Assembly: GCF_035685805.1 (NCBI RefSeq)
Contig: NZ_DASSAB010000023.1
Location: forward strand, 1 to 64,000
Length of the DNA stretch: 64,000 nucleotides
Reading direction: 5' to 3'
Source of the DNA: Dyella_A sp035685805
GTDB taxonomy: Bacteria; Pseudomonadota; Gammaproteobacteria; Xanthomonadales; Rhodanobacteraceae
Both the position numbers and the translations under genes were made by a program. The notes beneath the pieces were generated by a model. That model was given only the letters and a program-made list of their open reading frames with translations, was not told the DNA's origin and did no database searches. The stretch's first letter is position 1. Each line of letters begins with the position of its first letter. This document shows positions 49,271-58,050 of the stretch, piece after piece.

Positions 49271-51265
49271 TCAGGGCGACAGGTCGATGGTGTAGGTGGC
49301 GGTGCCGTCGCCGTGGTCGCTCAGCTGCTCGATGCCCTTCAACCCGGCCTCGCGCGCCAGCGCCTGCTTGCCGGCGGCGCCGGTGAACACCACGCGGCCG
49401 TGCGTGTGCAACGGCGCGAAGTGCCACGAGGTCGGTGCCAGGTCGCTCTGGTCCAGGCGCTGCTTGCGTTCGATCCAGCGGGCCAGGATCTCGCGCGCAC
49501 CGTCGGGCGAGGACAGCACGATGTTGCTGCCGTCCAGCCCCGGGAAATGGCCGCCGCCACTGGCCCGGTAGTTGTTGGTGACGACGATGAACGGCTGCCC
49601 CGGGGTCACCGGCTTGCCGCGGTAGGCGAGCGACGTGATGCGCTCGCCCGCTGGCCGGGACAGGTCGATGGTGTAAGTCACGCCCTGGATCTGATCGAAG
49701 TTGTAGCCGACGTAGTGCGGGTTGATCAGCGCCTGCTCGCCGGGCTTGCTCGGGTCGATCCGGTTGAAGCGCCGCGCCGACTGCTCCAGCCACGCCTTCA
49801 CGCCGGCGCCATCGGTCTTCACCGCCGCCAGCGTGTTGGGATAGAAGTACAGGTCGGCCGCACTGCGCAGGGTCAGCGGGCCCGGGGCCACGTCGGTGTA
49901 GTCATCGGGGCCGCCGAAGCCGGTGCGGAAGGCCGCGGCGGAGGAGAGCACCGGCACGTCGGCCAGCTCGGGGTGGCTCCTGGGCAGCTCGCGGCGCACG
50001 TAGTCGGCCTGCGCCGCGTTGATCGGCGCCAGCGCGGTCATGTTGCCCTCGTCGGCGAAGTAGCTGCTCATCCGCACGCTGCTGTGGCCGATCGGCGTGT
50101 TGACGTAGGCAATCGCCGCTTCGTGCACCTTGGCCACCAAGGGGGCGATCTGCGGATCGGGCGCCACGCAGCGCGGCTCATGTCCTTTCTCCGCTGCCTC
50201 GCAGATCGGCCGCACCTCGCTGTGGGTGTCGCTGGTGTCGACCACCCACTGGCCGTTCTGGCGGATCAGCGCCAGCTTGATCACGCCCAGATCCTTGCCG
50301 AAGAAGCCTCCCATCACCGCCGGCACGCCACGTACGAAGCCGCGCTTGGCGTCCACGTCGGGCATGTCGGCGTAGTGCGGGCCGGGGAACTCGGTATGCG
50401 AGTGGCCCAGCAGCAGCGCGCTGATGCCCGGCACGCCGGCCAGATGCCAGCCGCCGTTTTCCATGTCGGGGGTATACGGGTGGGCGTCCAGGCCACCGTG
50501 CAGCACCGCCACGATCAGGTCCGGATGCTGGGCCTGCAGCTGCGGCACGTATTTGCGTGCCGCTTCCACCACGCCGCTGACGGTGACCTTGCCGGCCAGC
50601 TTCTGCTTGTCCCACTGCAGGATCGGCGGCGGCGTGAAACCGATGATGCCGACCTTCAGCGGCACCTCGACCTTGCTGCCGTCGGGCGTGTACGCCTCGA
50701 TCGTGCGCGTGACGACCGCCCACGGCTTGTAGATCGGCTGGCTGTCGCGCGCGCTGTAGACATTGGACAGTACCAGCGGGAAATGCGGCCCGGCGCAGCG
50801 TCGGGCTGCACCGCCGTCGACGTTCATCGGCGTGCCGGTGACCTGCGACAGGAACGGCAGGCCGTAATTGAACTCGTGGTTGCCGGCGGTGCCGCCGTCG
50901 TAGCCCACGGCGTCCATGGCGCGGTAGATCGCCAGCTCCTGGTCGCAGCCCACCGGCCTGGCCAGCGCCTGGTAGTCGGCCAGCACGCTGCCCTGGATGG
51001 TGTCGCCATCGTCGATCAGGAAGGTGTTGGGAAATTCCTTGCGCGCCTGCCGGATCAGCGTGACCGTGCGCTCGTAACCCAGCGTGGGATCAGCCTTGAG
51101 CTTGTAGTAGTCGTAGCCGAGGATGTTCGAGTGCAGGTCGGTGGTTTCGAGGATCGCCACGTCCGCGCGTGCACCGTCGGGTGCGGCAGCGGGCATCGTG
51201 GGACTGGTGACACAACCGGCGAGCACAGTGGCGGCGAGCAGGGGCAACAGCGGGCGGAGCGACAT
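49271..51265 (-). CDS. cpdB: CpdB-like 2',3'-cyclic-nucleotide phosphodiesterase/3'-nucleotidase, lipoprotein
   Basis: 664 residues. N-terminal lipoprotein signal with lipobox LAGC (Cys about 16), where classical CpdB is a soluble periplasmic protein. Calcineurin-like metallophosphoesterase domain: ETTDLHSNILGYDYY, DDGDTIQGS, GNHEFNYG, LHGG and LLGHSHTEFPG; then a 5'-nucleotidase C-terminal domain with NNYRASGGGHFPG, the nucleotide-binding part. It scavenges phosphate and nucleosides from cyclic nucleotides outside the inner membrane. The ATG at 51265 begins the signal peptide. Divergent from the GntR operon with a 160-base gap. Confidence 0.93.
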   Translation of the reverse strand: MSLRPLLPLLAATVLAGCVTSPTMPAAAPDGARADVAILETTDLHSNILGYDYYKLKADPTLGYERTVTLIRQARKEFPNTFLIDDGDTIQGSVLADYQALARPVGCDQELAIYRAMDAVGYDGGTAGNHEFNYGLPFLSQVTGTPMNVDGGAARRCAGPHFPLVLSNVYSARDSQPIYKPWAVVTRTIEAYTPDGSKVEVPLKVGIIGFTPPPILQWDKQKLAGKVTVSGVVEAARKYVPQLQAQHPDLIVAVLHGGLDAHPYTPDMENGGWHLAGVPGISALLLGHSHTEFPGPHYADMPDVDAKRGFVRGVPAVMGGFFGKDLGVIKLALIRQNGQWVVDTSDTHSEVRPICEAAEKGHEPRCVAPDPQIAPLVAKVHEAAIAYVNTPIGHSSVRMSSYFADEGNMTALAPINAAQADYVRRELPRSHPELADVPVLSSAAAFRTGFGGPDDYTDVAPGPLTLRSAADLYFYPNTLAAVKTDGAGVKAWLEQSARRFNRIDPSKPGEQALINPHYVGYNFDQIQGVTYTIDLSRPAGERITSLAYRGKPVTPGQPFIVVTNNYRASGGGHFPGLDGSNIVLSSPDGAREILARWIERKQRLDQSDLAPTSWHFAPLHTHGRVVFTGAAGKQALAREAGLKGIEQLSDHGDGTATYTIDLSP

Positions 51266-51367
51266 CGGGAGCGTCCAGCGGCAAACGGGCAGGGCCGGGA
51301 ACGTAGCAGATCGACGGCGGCAAGGGCGGTGGCTGCGTTGTCCCGTCCTTTCTGGCGGCGGAAGCGC

Positions 51368-51410
51368 TTGACGCGAATCGCAACCATCTGTACTACTACG
51401 CACAGTACAG
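51368..51410 (+). promoter_or_regulatory. Promoter and GntR operator of the ABC operon
   Basis: TTGACG (51368-51373), 17-base spacer, TACTAC (51391-51396). A palindrome CTGTACT-N9-AGTACAG (51388-51394, 51404-51410) covers the -10 and start region. It resembles the TGTACT-type operators of YtrA-group GntR repressors, so autorepression is likely. Confidence 0.65.
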
Positions 51411-51425
51411 GCAGGACACGCGACC

Positions 51426-51833
51426 ATGCCCCGCAGCCACGCCCTGATGCTCCAGATCGCCACCGGCGACCCGCGCCCGATCAGCAAGCAGATCGTCGAC
51501 GGTGTCCGCATGAAGATCGCCACGGCAGAACTCAGCCCCGGAGACCAGTTGCCCAGCGTGCGCGGCTTGGCCCAGCAATTGACGATCAACCCCAACACCG
51601 TGGCCAAGGCCTACGCCGAGCTCACCAGCGAAGGCTGGCTGGAGTCGCGCCAAGGCCTGGGCCTGTTCGTCGCCACGCCACGCCAGCGACTGTCCAACGG
51701 CGAACGTGACCGGCGCATGGACGAGGCGATCCAAGCCTTCGTGCGAGAAGTGGCGGCGCTCGATTACCCGCCCGAGCGCGCGCTGGCGCGACTGGACCGC
51801 GCGCTCCAGGTGTTGTCCCGAAAAAGCGCCTGA
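51426..51833 (+). CDS. GntR-family (YtrA subgroup) repressor
   Basis: 135 residues. An N-terminal winged helix (SKQIVDGVRMKIATAELSPGDQLPSVRGLAQQ, NPNTVAKAYAEL, GWLESRQGLGLFVA) followed by only about 55 residues, the short YtrA-type C-terminal part that dimerises rather than binds large effectors. It is 22 bases before the ABC ATPase gene and downstream of a matching operator, so it probably controls its own transporter operon. The inducer is unknown; YtrA members often respond to cell-wall antibiotics or stress. Confidence 0.88.
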   Translation: MPRSHALMLQIATGDPRPISKQIVDGVRMKIATAELSPGDQLPSVRGLAQQLTINPNTVAKAYAELTSEGWLESRQGLGLFVATPRQRLSNGERDRRMDEAIQAFVREVAALDYPPERALARLDRALQVLSRKSA

Positions 51834-51855
51834 CCTGCCCGAGACGCCTTGAGTC

Positions 51856-52761
51856 ATGAACAACCACGTCATCGAAACCCGCGCCCTGACCAAGCGCTAC
51901 GGCGCCAAGCTCGCGCTCGACGCGCTGGACCTGTCCATCGCTGCCGGCCACATCCACGCCATCGTCGGCGCCAACGGCGCCGGCAAGTCCACGCTGTTCC
52001 GCATCCTGCTCGGCTTCCTGCCGCCGAGCAGCGGCAGCGCGCGTATCCTCGGCCGCGACAGCCAGCAGCTCACGCCGGAGGACCGCGGCCGCATCGGGTT
52101 CGTCAACGAGGAACACACGCTGCCGAACTGGATGCGCGTCTCGGCGGTGGCGGACATGCAGCGCCACCAGTACCCGCGCTGGAACCAGCGCGCCTATGAC
52201 GAGGTCATCGGCCACTACCACGTGCTGCCGGAGCAGAAGATCGGCCAGCTCTCGCGTGGCGAGCGCGCCGGCTTCAACCTCGCGCTGACGCTGGCGCAGG
52301 GACCGGAGCTGCTGGTGCTGGACGAGCCGACGCTGGGCCTGGACGTGGTGGCCAAGCGCGCGTTCCTTGAATCGCTGATGTATTCGAGCGCGACTGAATC
52401 CTGCACGGTCATCTATTGCTCGCACCAGATGGAAGAGATCGAGCGCGTCGCCGAGAACCTGATCATCCTCGAGCGCGGGCGCCTGGCACACATGTCGGCG
52501 CCGGAAGAGTTCTGCGCGCGCGTCACCCACTGGGTCGCCGACATCCCGTTCGCCGGTCCGCCGCCGGCCGGCGTGCCGGGGCTGTTGCAGGTGCAGCGCA
52601 TCGATGGCCTGCATCATTACCTGGTGCTCGACCAGGACGAGGATTTCGCGCAGTTCCTGCGCGGCGCCGGTGCGCGGACCGTGCAGTGCATGCCGGTGAG
52701 CCTGGATCGCGCAGTCAACGGCTTCCTGGCGAAGAACCACGCGATGCCGGCGGCGGCATGA
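51856..52761 (+). CDS. ABC transporter ATP-binding protein
   Basis: 301 residues. Walker A GANGAGKST at 38-46, a Q-loop region in which FVNEEHTLP takes the place of the usual Gln, signature LSRGE, Walker B LLVLDEPTLGLD, and switch His in YCSHQMEE. The C-terminal 80 residues form an accessory part seen in ABC-2/exporter ATPases. It couples to the permease downstream, whose gene begins 11 bases after the stop. Confidence 0.92.
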   Translation: MNNHVIETRALTKRYGAKLALDALDLSIAAGHIHAIVGANGAGKSTLFRILLGFLPPSSGSARILGRDSQQLTPEDRGRIGFVNEEHTLPNWMRVSAVADMQRHQYPRWNQRAYDEVIGHYHVLPEQKIGQLSRGERAGFNLALTLAQGPELLVLDEPTLGLDVVAKRAFLESLMYSSATESCTVIYCSHQMEEIERVAENLIILERGRLAHMSAPEEFCARVTHWVADIPFAGPPPAGVPGLLQVQRIDGLHHYLVLDQDEDFAQFLRGAGARTVQCMPVSLDRAVNGFLAKNHAMPAAA

Positions 52762-52772
52762 GGAGGGGCGAC

Positions 52773-54617
52773 ATGCGTGACCTGTTCAAGGCGGAGTTGC
52801 TGCGTTTCCGCGGCTGGGCGCTCGGTGCGTTTGCGGTGCACCTGCTGGTGCTGCTGTTCTTCACCCGCCTGGTCGATCTGGCGCAGCAGCCGGTCTTCGT
52901 CTATCGCGTCGCCGGTGGCGTCGACGCGCTGGTCGGCGTGCTGCTGGGCCTGTACCAGGTGGGCAGCTACCGACGCCCGAACGTGTGGCTGAACCTGCTG
53001 CATCGCCCGCTTGCGCCGGGGCGCATCGCCACCGCGCTGCTCGGTGCCGGCATGGTGTGGTTGGCCGTCGCGGTGGCGCTGCCGGTGCTGCTCGCCGCCG
53101 CCTACCAGGCCGGACTCACCGCGCGCGTGGTCGACCTGCGCCACTGGCTGCTGCCGCTGGCCGCGTGGTCGCTGGCCGCCTGCGGTTACCTCGCCGGTGC
53201 CGGCTGCATGCTTGGCCGCCCGCGCAGCGCGATCGCCGCATTGGTGCTGCTGCTGGTGCCGGCGGCGAGCCAGGCCAGCGGCGCGTGGGCCTTGTTGATG
53301 CAGGCGTCCGCGCTCGCCTGGCTGGCCGCGATGGTGACGGTGTCGTTCAAGCCGGACCTGTCCGCGCCGCCGCGCAGCGTGCCTGCCACCGTGCTGCTGG
53401 CGCTGCCTCTGCAGGTGGCCGTCTACGTGGCGATCATCGTGGTGGTGCAGGTCGGCGCGCAGGTGATCTGGATGGTGCAGGGCACCCATCCGAACAATAC
53501 CGAGACGCCGCCCAAGGGCGGGCAGAACGAAACCGAGCGCATGACTCCTGAGCAGCGCATGCTCACCGGTCTGGCGGTGAGCACCGCGCCCGAGGCGCCG
53601 CTGTGGCGCGAGCAGGTGGCCCTGTCGGACGTGGTGGCGATCGCCCCGGACCTGGACGTGGTGCCGGCGCGCGGGGCGCTCACCAACGCCGCGCCGGTCG
53701 ATTTCGACGACCCGGCACGAGGCGTGCGCTGGACCTTCAGCCATGACCGCATGCGCCTGTCCGGCTACCGCATCGCCGGCGGCCGCACGGTCGGCACGCT
53801 CGGGGTGGGCGGCACCAACGCGGCGTTCCCGGCGCCGACGGTGGCCACCCGCGGCCTGCCCGGCCAGCCGAAGGAGGATCGCAGCCTGCTCGCCGGCAAC
53901 ATGCTCTACCACTACGTCAGCGAGACCGGCCAGGTGTTCCCGCGCATCCGGTTGCCGCACGGGGAATGGCTGCTCGGCACCGCGCCGGTCGGCGAGAACC
54001 TGGCCGCCCTGAGCAACCATGCGCTGTACTTCTTCGATGGGCGCGACGTGGTGGCGAGCGAAAACCTGCTCCGCCCACGCCAGCGCATGCCGATCCCGGG
54101 CGGGCCCGGCGGCCTGCACAACCTGGAGTTGATCGAGCTGGTCGACGGCTACCTGGTCTCCAACGCGTACACCAGCTACGACTACACCATGGCCGGCGCC
54201 GCGCCGTACCAGACCGTCACCTGGGTGCACGACGACGGGCGCGTCACGCTCGCTGCGCGCCGGCCGATCACGTTCGACTACCCGGCGTGGTTCCGCTACC
54301 AGTCGTGGTGGCCCTCGCCCGTCCTGTATGGATTGCGCCAGGGCGTGAGCAGCCTGTTCGCCGCGCCGGACCCGATGCAGGTCGCCAACCCGAAACCGCG
54401 ACCGCGCAGCGTTCTGTGGCTGGCCGCCACGTTGATGCTCGCGTCGTTGCTGGCCGCGCTGTGGCTGATACGTCGACGAGCCCTGTCGTTGCCGGGGCAG
54501 GTCGCCTGGGTGGTCGCCTGCGGCGCGATCGGCCTGCCGGCGCTGGCCAGCCTCTGGCTGCTCTATTCGGCCTGCGAGCGCGCGCCGCGTACGCGCCTGG
54601 AGCCGGCCGCCGCGTAG
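52773..54617 (+). CDS. ABC-2 type permease with large extracytoplasmic domain
   Basis: 614 residues. About six hydrophobic helices lie in residues 10-240, then a soluble region of about 290 residues (about 245-540) and one or two helices near the C-terminus (VLWLAATLMLASLLAALWLI and VAWVVACGAIGLPALASLWLL). The soluble part has repeated short beta-like units (ALYFFDGRDVVAS, MPIPGGPGGLHNLEL, TVTWVHDDGRVTLAARRP) suggestive of a propeller and should face the periplasm. I chose the ATG at 52773, with AGGAGG 6 bases upstream; ATG 52758 overlaps the ATPase stop. The substrate is unknown. Confidence 0.8.
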   Translation: MRDLFKAELLRFRGWALGAFAVHLLVLLFFTRLVDLAQQPVFVYRVAGGVDALVGVLLGLYQVGSYRRPNVWLNLLHRPLAPGRIATALLGAGMVWLAVAVALPVLLAAAYQAGLTARVVDLRHWLLPLAAWSLAACGYLAGAGCMLGRPRSAIAALVLLLVPAASQASGAWALLMQASALAWLAAMVTVSFKPDLSAPPRSVPATVLLALPLQVAVYVAIIVVVQVGAQVIWMVQGTHPNNTETPPKGGQNETERMTPEQRMLTGLAVSTAPEAPLWREQVALSDVVAIAPDLDVVPARGALTNAAPVDFDDPARGVRWTFSHDRMRLSGYRIAGGRTVGTLGVGGTNAAFPAPTVATRGLPGQPKEDRSLLAGNMLYHYVSETGQVFPRIRLPHGEWLLGTAPVGENLAALSNHALYFFDGRDVVASENLLRPRQRMPIPGGPGGLHNLELIELVDGYLVSNAYTSYDYTMAGAAPYQTVTWVHDDGRVTLAARRPITFDYPAWFRYQSWWPSPVLYGLRQGVSSLFAAPDPMQVANPKPRPRSVLWLAATLMLASLLAALWLIRRRALSLPGQVAWVVACGAIGLPALASLWLLYSACERAPRTRLEPAAA

Positions 54618-54748
54618 CCCGCTGTTCTGTCTGGCCCGAAACCGCGCCCTTCCCACGATGCGCATCGAAGAAAGGGGAGAGGCCGGGGCAAGGGTCGCTC
54701 TTTGCCCTGCATTTACCCACGAAGCGTCCGACGCCCGAGGAGACGCTC

Positions 54749-56848
54749 ATGCGACCGACCAACCCCCTTTTGCGCCTCCTGTGCGCGCTCGCATTCCTGC
54801 TGCCGGCGCTGCCTTGCCGCGCCGCCGACAGCGATGCGCTGCGGGCGGCGGTCGCCCTCGAAAGCGCCCGCCCGGCCGCACCTCACTTCCCGCGCGACGC
54901 CTTCCTGGTACGCAGCGCGACGCCTGCGGTGGCGTTGTCGCCCGATGGCCAACAGGTTGCCTACCTGCGCGAACAGGCCGGCCACCGCAGCCTGTGGGTG
55001 CTGGCGGCCGACGGCGGCGAACCGCGCCGCCTGCTCGGCGGTACCGACGCCAGGCAGATCGACTGGTCGCATGACAGCCGCTGGCTGCTGCTCGAATCGC
55101 CTGGCCAGCTGTTCGCCGTGGCGGCCGCCGGGCAGGGCGGCTCGAAACTGGTCGCCACGCTGGGCGGGCGGGAACAGCGCGAACTGCTGCGTATCGACCC
55201 GTCGCAACCGGCTGCCGTGCTACTGCGCGAGCGCGCGCCCGCCACGCTGGACACAGCCGAACGCTGGCGGTTGGTCCGGGTGGATCTGCAGGGGCACCGG
55301 ACGCCGCTGCGCGAGGACCCCCGGCAACTGGTCGACGTGGCGCTCGAGGGCCGTGGCCGCACCGCGTTCGTCGAACGCGTGGAAGGCGCCGCACTGGTGT
55401 TCCACCGTGTCGACGCCACCGGCGACCTGCACGAGGTCCTGCGTTGCACCGGGCTGCATCGCTGCGCGCCGCTTCCGCTGACCGACGCACAGGGACGGCT
55501 GCTCCTGCGCAGCGACCGGGGCGACGGCCTGGAGGGTTTGCGCCGGCTGGAGCCTGAGGGCACGCTCACCACGCTGCACGAGGACCCGCGCGGCGAGGCC
55601 GACCTCGACACGCTCGCGCTCGATCCGGCTAACGGCAGGCCGCGCATCGCCAGCTACCGCAGCACCGTAGCGGCCAGCCATGCGCTCGACGGGCCGGCGC
55701 AGCGAGCCTTGAAAGAACTCCAGGCGCGTTATCCGGGGCGCAACCTGGAGATCGCCATCGGCGCCACGCATTGGCTCATCGAGGAACAGGCCAGCACCCT
55801 GCAGGGCGCGCGCTGGCACCTGTACGACGTGCGCAGCGGTGCGCTGCGCGACATCCTCGCCTTCGCGCCGGTGGGCGACCGCCAGGGCCGCCCCGCACAG
55901 TGGCTGCCCGAGGCGGCCATGCCGCGCAAGCTGCCGATCGAGTGGACTGCCTCCGATGGCATGCGCCTGCACGGTTTCGTGTGGCTGCCGCCGGGACTGG
56001 ACCCGAGGCGCCTGCCGCTGGTGACGCTGGTGCACGGCGGACCGTGGAATGCATCTCGCCCGGATGAGTTCGGTGGCGGTTTCGTGCAGGCGCTGGTCGA
56101 TCGTGGCTATGCCGTGTTCGAACCGAACTTCCGCGGCTCCACCGGGCTGGGGCGGTCATACTCGATGGCCGCGCAGGGCGATTTCGGCAACGGGCGCGTG
56201 CAGCAGGACATCGTCGAGGGCACGCGCTGGCTGCTCGCCCACGGCGTCGGGGATGCCGGGCGCGTGGGCATCGTCGGCGCGTCTTTCGGCGGCTACAGCA
56301 CACTGCTGGGGGTCACCTTCCAGCCGCAGCTGTTCAAGGTCGGCGTGGCGATGGTGCCGCCGCCGGACTTCGCCTGGGTGCTCCAATGGGTCGGGCGCAC
56401 CACCGAAGCGCTGGAGCTGGCGCGGTACGTTCCCTTCGATGCCTGGCTCGCCGCGCTCTCGCTCGATCCGCGCGACGCCGCCTCGATGGCGCGCCTGCAC
56501 GCCCAATCGCCGCTGGCCCATGCGCGGCAGATGAATCGCCCGCTGCTGCTGTACGCCGGCGGCGAGGACCGGCGCGTGGCGATCCGTGGGGTGACCGGCT
56601 ACGCCGCGCGGCTGAAGCAACTGGGCAAGGACGTGAGCCTGCTGGTCGACGCCGATGCCGGCCACTCCAATGCCGACCCGGTGGCGCGCGAAGCGCAGCT
56701 GTACCTCATTGTGCTGATGCTGCACAGGCACCTCGGCGGTGACGCCCCCGAGCCGCCTGATCCGGAGATGCGCCGGTACCTCGCACGCAGCCTGCGGATG
56801 GCCGGCAGCGATCTGCGCGCGGCAGGGCTCGGGGGTTTGCGACCTTAG
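54749..56848 (+). CDS. Secreted S9-family prolyl oligopeptidase-like peptidase
   Basis: 699 residues. Signal peptide (about 1-25, LLCALAFLLPALPCRA), a seven-bladed propeller-like N-terminal part (ALSPDGQQVAYLRE, WSHDSRWLLLES), and a C-terminal alpha/beta hydrolase with nucleophile Ser512 in GASFGGYS, acid in YAGGEDRRV and His in DAGHSN. It should cleave short peptides in the periplasm or outside. GAGGAG precedes the ATG at 54749. Same direction as the ABC operon after a 131-base gap; a functional link (peptide export and processing) is only a suggestion. Confidence 0.9.
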   Translation: MRPTNPLLRLLCALAFLLPALPCRAADSDALRAAVALESARPAAPHFPRDAFLVRSATPAVALSPDGQQVAYLREQAGHRSLWVLAADGGEPRRLLGGTDARQIDWSHDSRWLLLESPGQLFAVAAAGQGGSKLVATLGGREQRELLRIDPSQPAAVLLRERAPATLDTAERWRLVRVDLQGHRTPLREDPRQLVDVALEGRGRTAFVERVEGAALVFHRVDATGDLHEVLRCTGLHRCAPLPLTDAQGRLLLRSDRGDGLEGLRRLEPEGTLTTLHEDPRGEADLDTLALDPANGRPRIASYRSTVAASHALDGPAQRALKELQARYPGRNLEIAIGATHWLIEEQASTLQGARWHLYDVRSGALRDILAFAPVGDRQGRPAQWLPEAAMPRKLPIEWTASDGMRLHGFVWLPPGLDPRRLPLVTLVHGGPWNASRPDEFGGGFVQALVDRGYAVFEPNFRGSTGLGRSYSMAAQGDFGNGRVQQDIVEGTRWLLAHGVGDAGRVGIVGASFGGYSTLLGVTFQPQLFKVGVAMVPPPDFAWVLQWVGRTTEALELARYVPFDAWLAALSLDPRDAASMARLHAQSPLAHARQMNRPLLLYAGGEDRRVAIRGVTGYAARLKQLGKDVSLLVDADAGHSNADPVAREAQLYLIVLMLHRHLGGDAPEPPDPEMRRYLARSLRMAGSDLRAAGLGGLRP

Positions 56849-56895
56849 AAAGACAAGCCCTTCCGGCCGCGCAATTGCCGGCCGGGAGCCGGGCT

Positions 56896-58050
56896 TCACG
56901 CCGCACGGCGTTCCCCGCCGATCCAGGTGTCGCGCACGCGCAGCGCATCGTCCAGTGCGACCAGGTCGGCCTGCTGCCCGGCATCGATGCGTCCGTGCGT
57001 GGCGGTGAGACCGAGCCAGTCGGCGGGATAGGCGCTGGCCATGCGCGAGGCTTCTTCCAGCGGCAGGCTGACCATGTGGACCAGGTTGCGCAGGCCGGTG
57101 GCCATGTCCAGCGCGGAGCCGGCCAGCACGCCGTCGTCGCTCTGGCAGATGCCGTCCTTCATTACGATGGTCTGGCCGTTGAGCGTGTAGTCGGGGCGAT
57201 CCGAGCCCACCGGCGGCATCGCGTCGGTGACCAGCACGCACTTGCCGCGCGCCTTGGCCGCGATCGCCACGCGCAGGCTTACCGGATGCACGTGGTGGCC
57301 GTCGACGATAAGCCCGCACCAGCTTGTCGCATCGTCCAGCGCGGCACCGACCACGCCGGGTTCGCGACTGGTCAGCGGGGTCATCGCGTTGTAGAGATGG
57401 GTGAAGCCGCAGACGCCGGCATCGAGCGCGGCGCGGGTGGTGGCGTAGTCCGCGCCGGTGTGGCCGGCCACCACCAGCACGCCCGCGTCGGCGAGGCGGC
57501 GGATGGTCGCCGGCGGCACGCATTCGGGGGCCAGGGTGAGCATCACCTTGCCGCGGCGTGGCGCCGTGATCAGTGCGAGGTCTTCTTCGTCAAGCGGGCG
57601 GAACAGTGAGCTGTCGTGGATGCCCTTGCGCGCGCCGGCGAGGAACGGGCCTTCCAGATGGATGCCGAGGATGCCCGGCACGCCCGCCTCGATTGCCGCA
57701 TCCACCGCCTCCAGCGCGCGGCGCATCGTCTCGCGCGTGTCGGTGATCAGCGTGGGGAGCATGCCGGTGGTGCCGAACCGGCGGTGCGCCGCGGCGATGC
57801 CGCGCAGCGTCTCTACCGTGGGCGCGTCGTTGAACAGCAGCCCGCCGCCGCCGTTGACCTGCACGTCGATGAAGCCGGGCAGCAGCAGCTGGCCGCCGAG
57901 GTCGTGCGCGGTGGCCTGCGCCACGCGCGGATCGTCTGCGGGGCAAACGGCCGCGATGCGCGCGCCGTCGACCAGCACGGCCAGCCCGTCATGCAGGCCG
58001 TGCTCGCCCATGACGCGTGCGTTGACGAGAGCGGTGAGCGAAGCAGACAT
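56896..58050 (-). CDS. nagA: NagA, N-acetylglucosamine-6-phosphate deacetylase
   Basis: 384 residues, amidohydrolase. It converts GlcNAc-6-P to GlcN-6-P plus acetate. Seen: LPGFIDVQVNGGGG (metal and substrate region), HLEGPFLAGARKG, VAGHTGADY, FTHLYNAMTPL and the catalytic Asp in LVTDAMPP. The start shares one base with the upstream stop (TGATG at 58052-58048). Last gene of the nag operon. Confidence 0.96.
   Translation of the reverse strand: MSASLTALVNARVMGEHGLHDGLAVLVDGARIAAVCPADDPRVAQATAHDLGGQLLLPGFIDVQVNGGGGLLFNDAPTVETLRGIAAAHRRFGTTGMLPTLITDTRETMRRALEAVDAAIEAGVPGILGIHLEGPFLAGARKGIHDSSLFRPLDEEDLALITAPRRGKVMLTLAPECVPPATIRRLADAGVLVVAGHTGADYATTRAALDAGVCGFTHLYNAMTPLTSREPGVVGAALDDATSWCGLIVDGHHVHPVSLRVAIAAKARGKCVLVTDAMPPVGSDRPDYTLNGQTIVMKDGICQSDDGVLAGSALDMATGLRNLVHMVSLPLEEASRMASAYPADWLGLTATHGRIDAGQQADLVALDDALRVRDTWIGGERRAA

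Noticed and set aside
53966..54748. Long in-frame extension upstream of the S9 peptidase
   Set aside because: It overlaps the permease gene in another frame. The signal peptide and GAGGAG site place the start at 54749.
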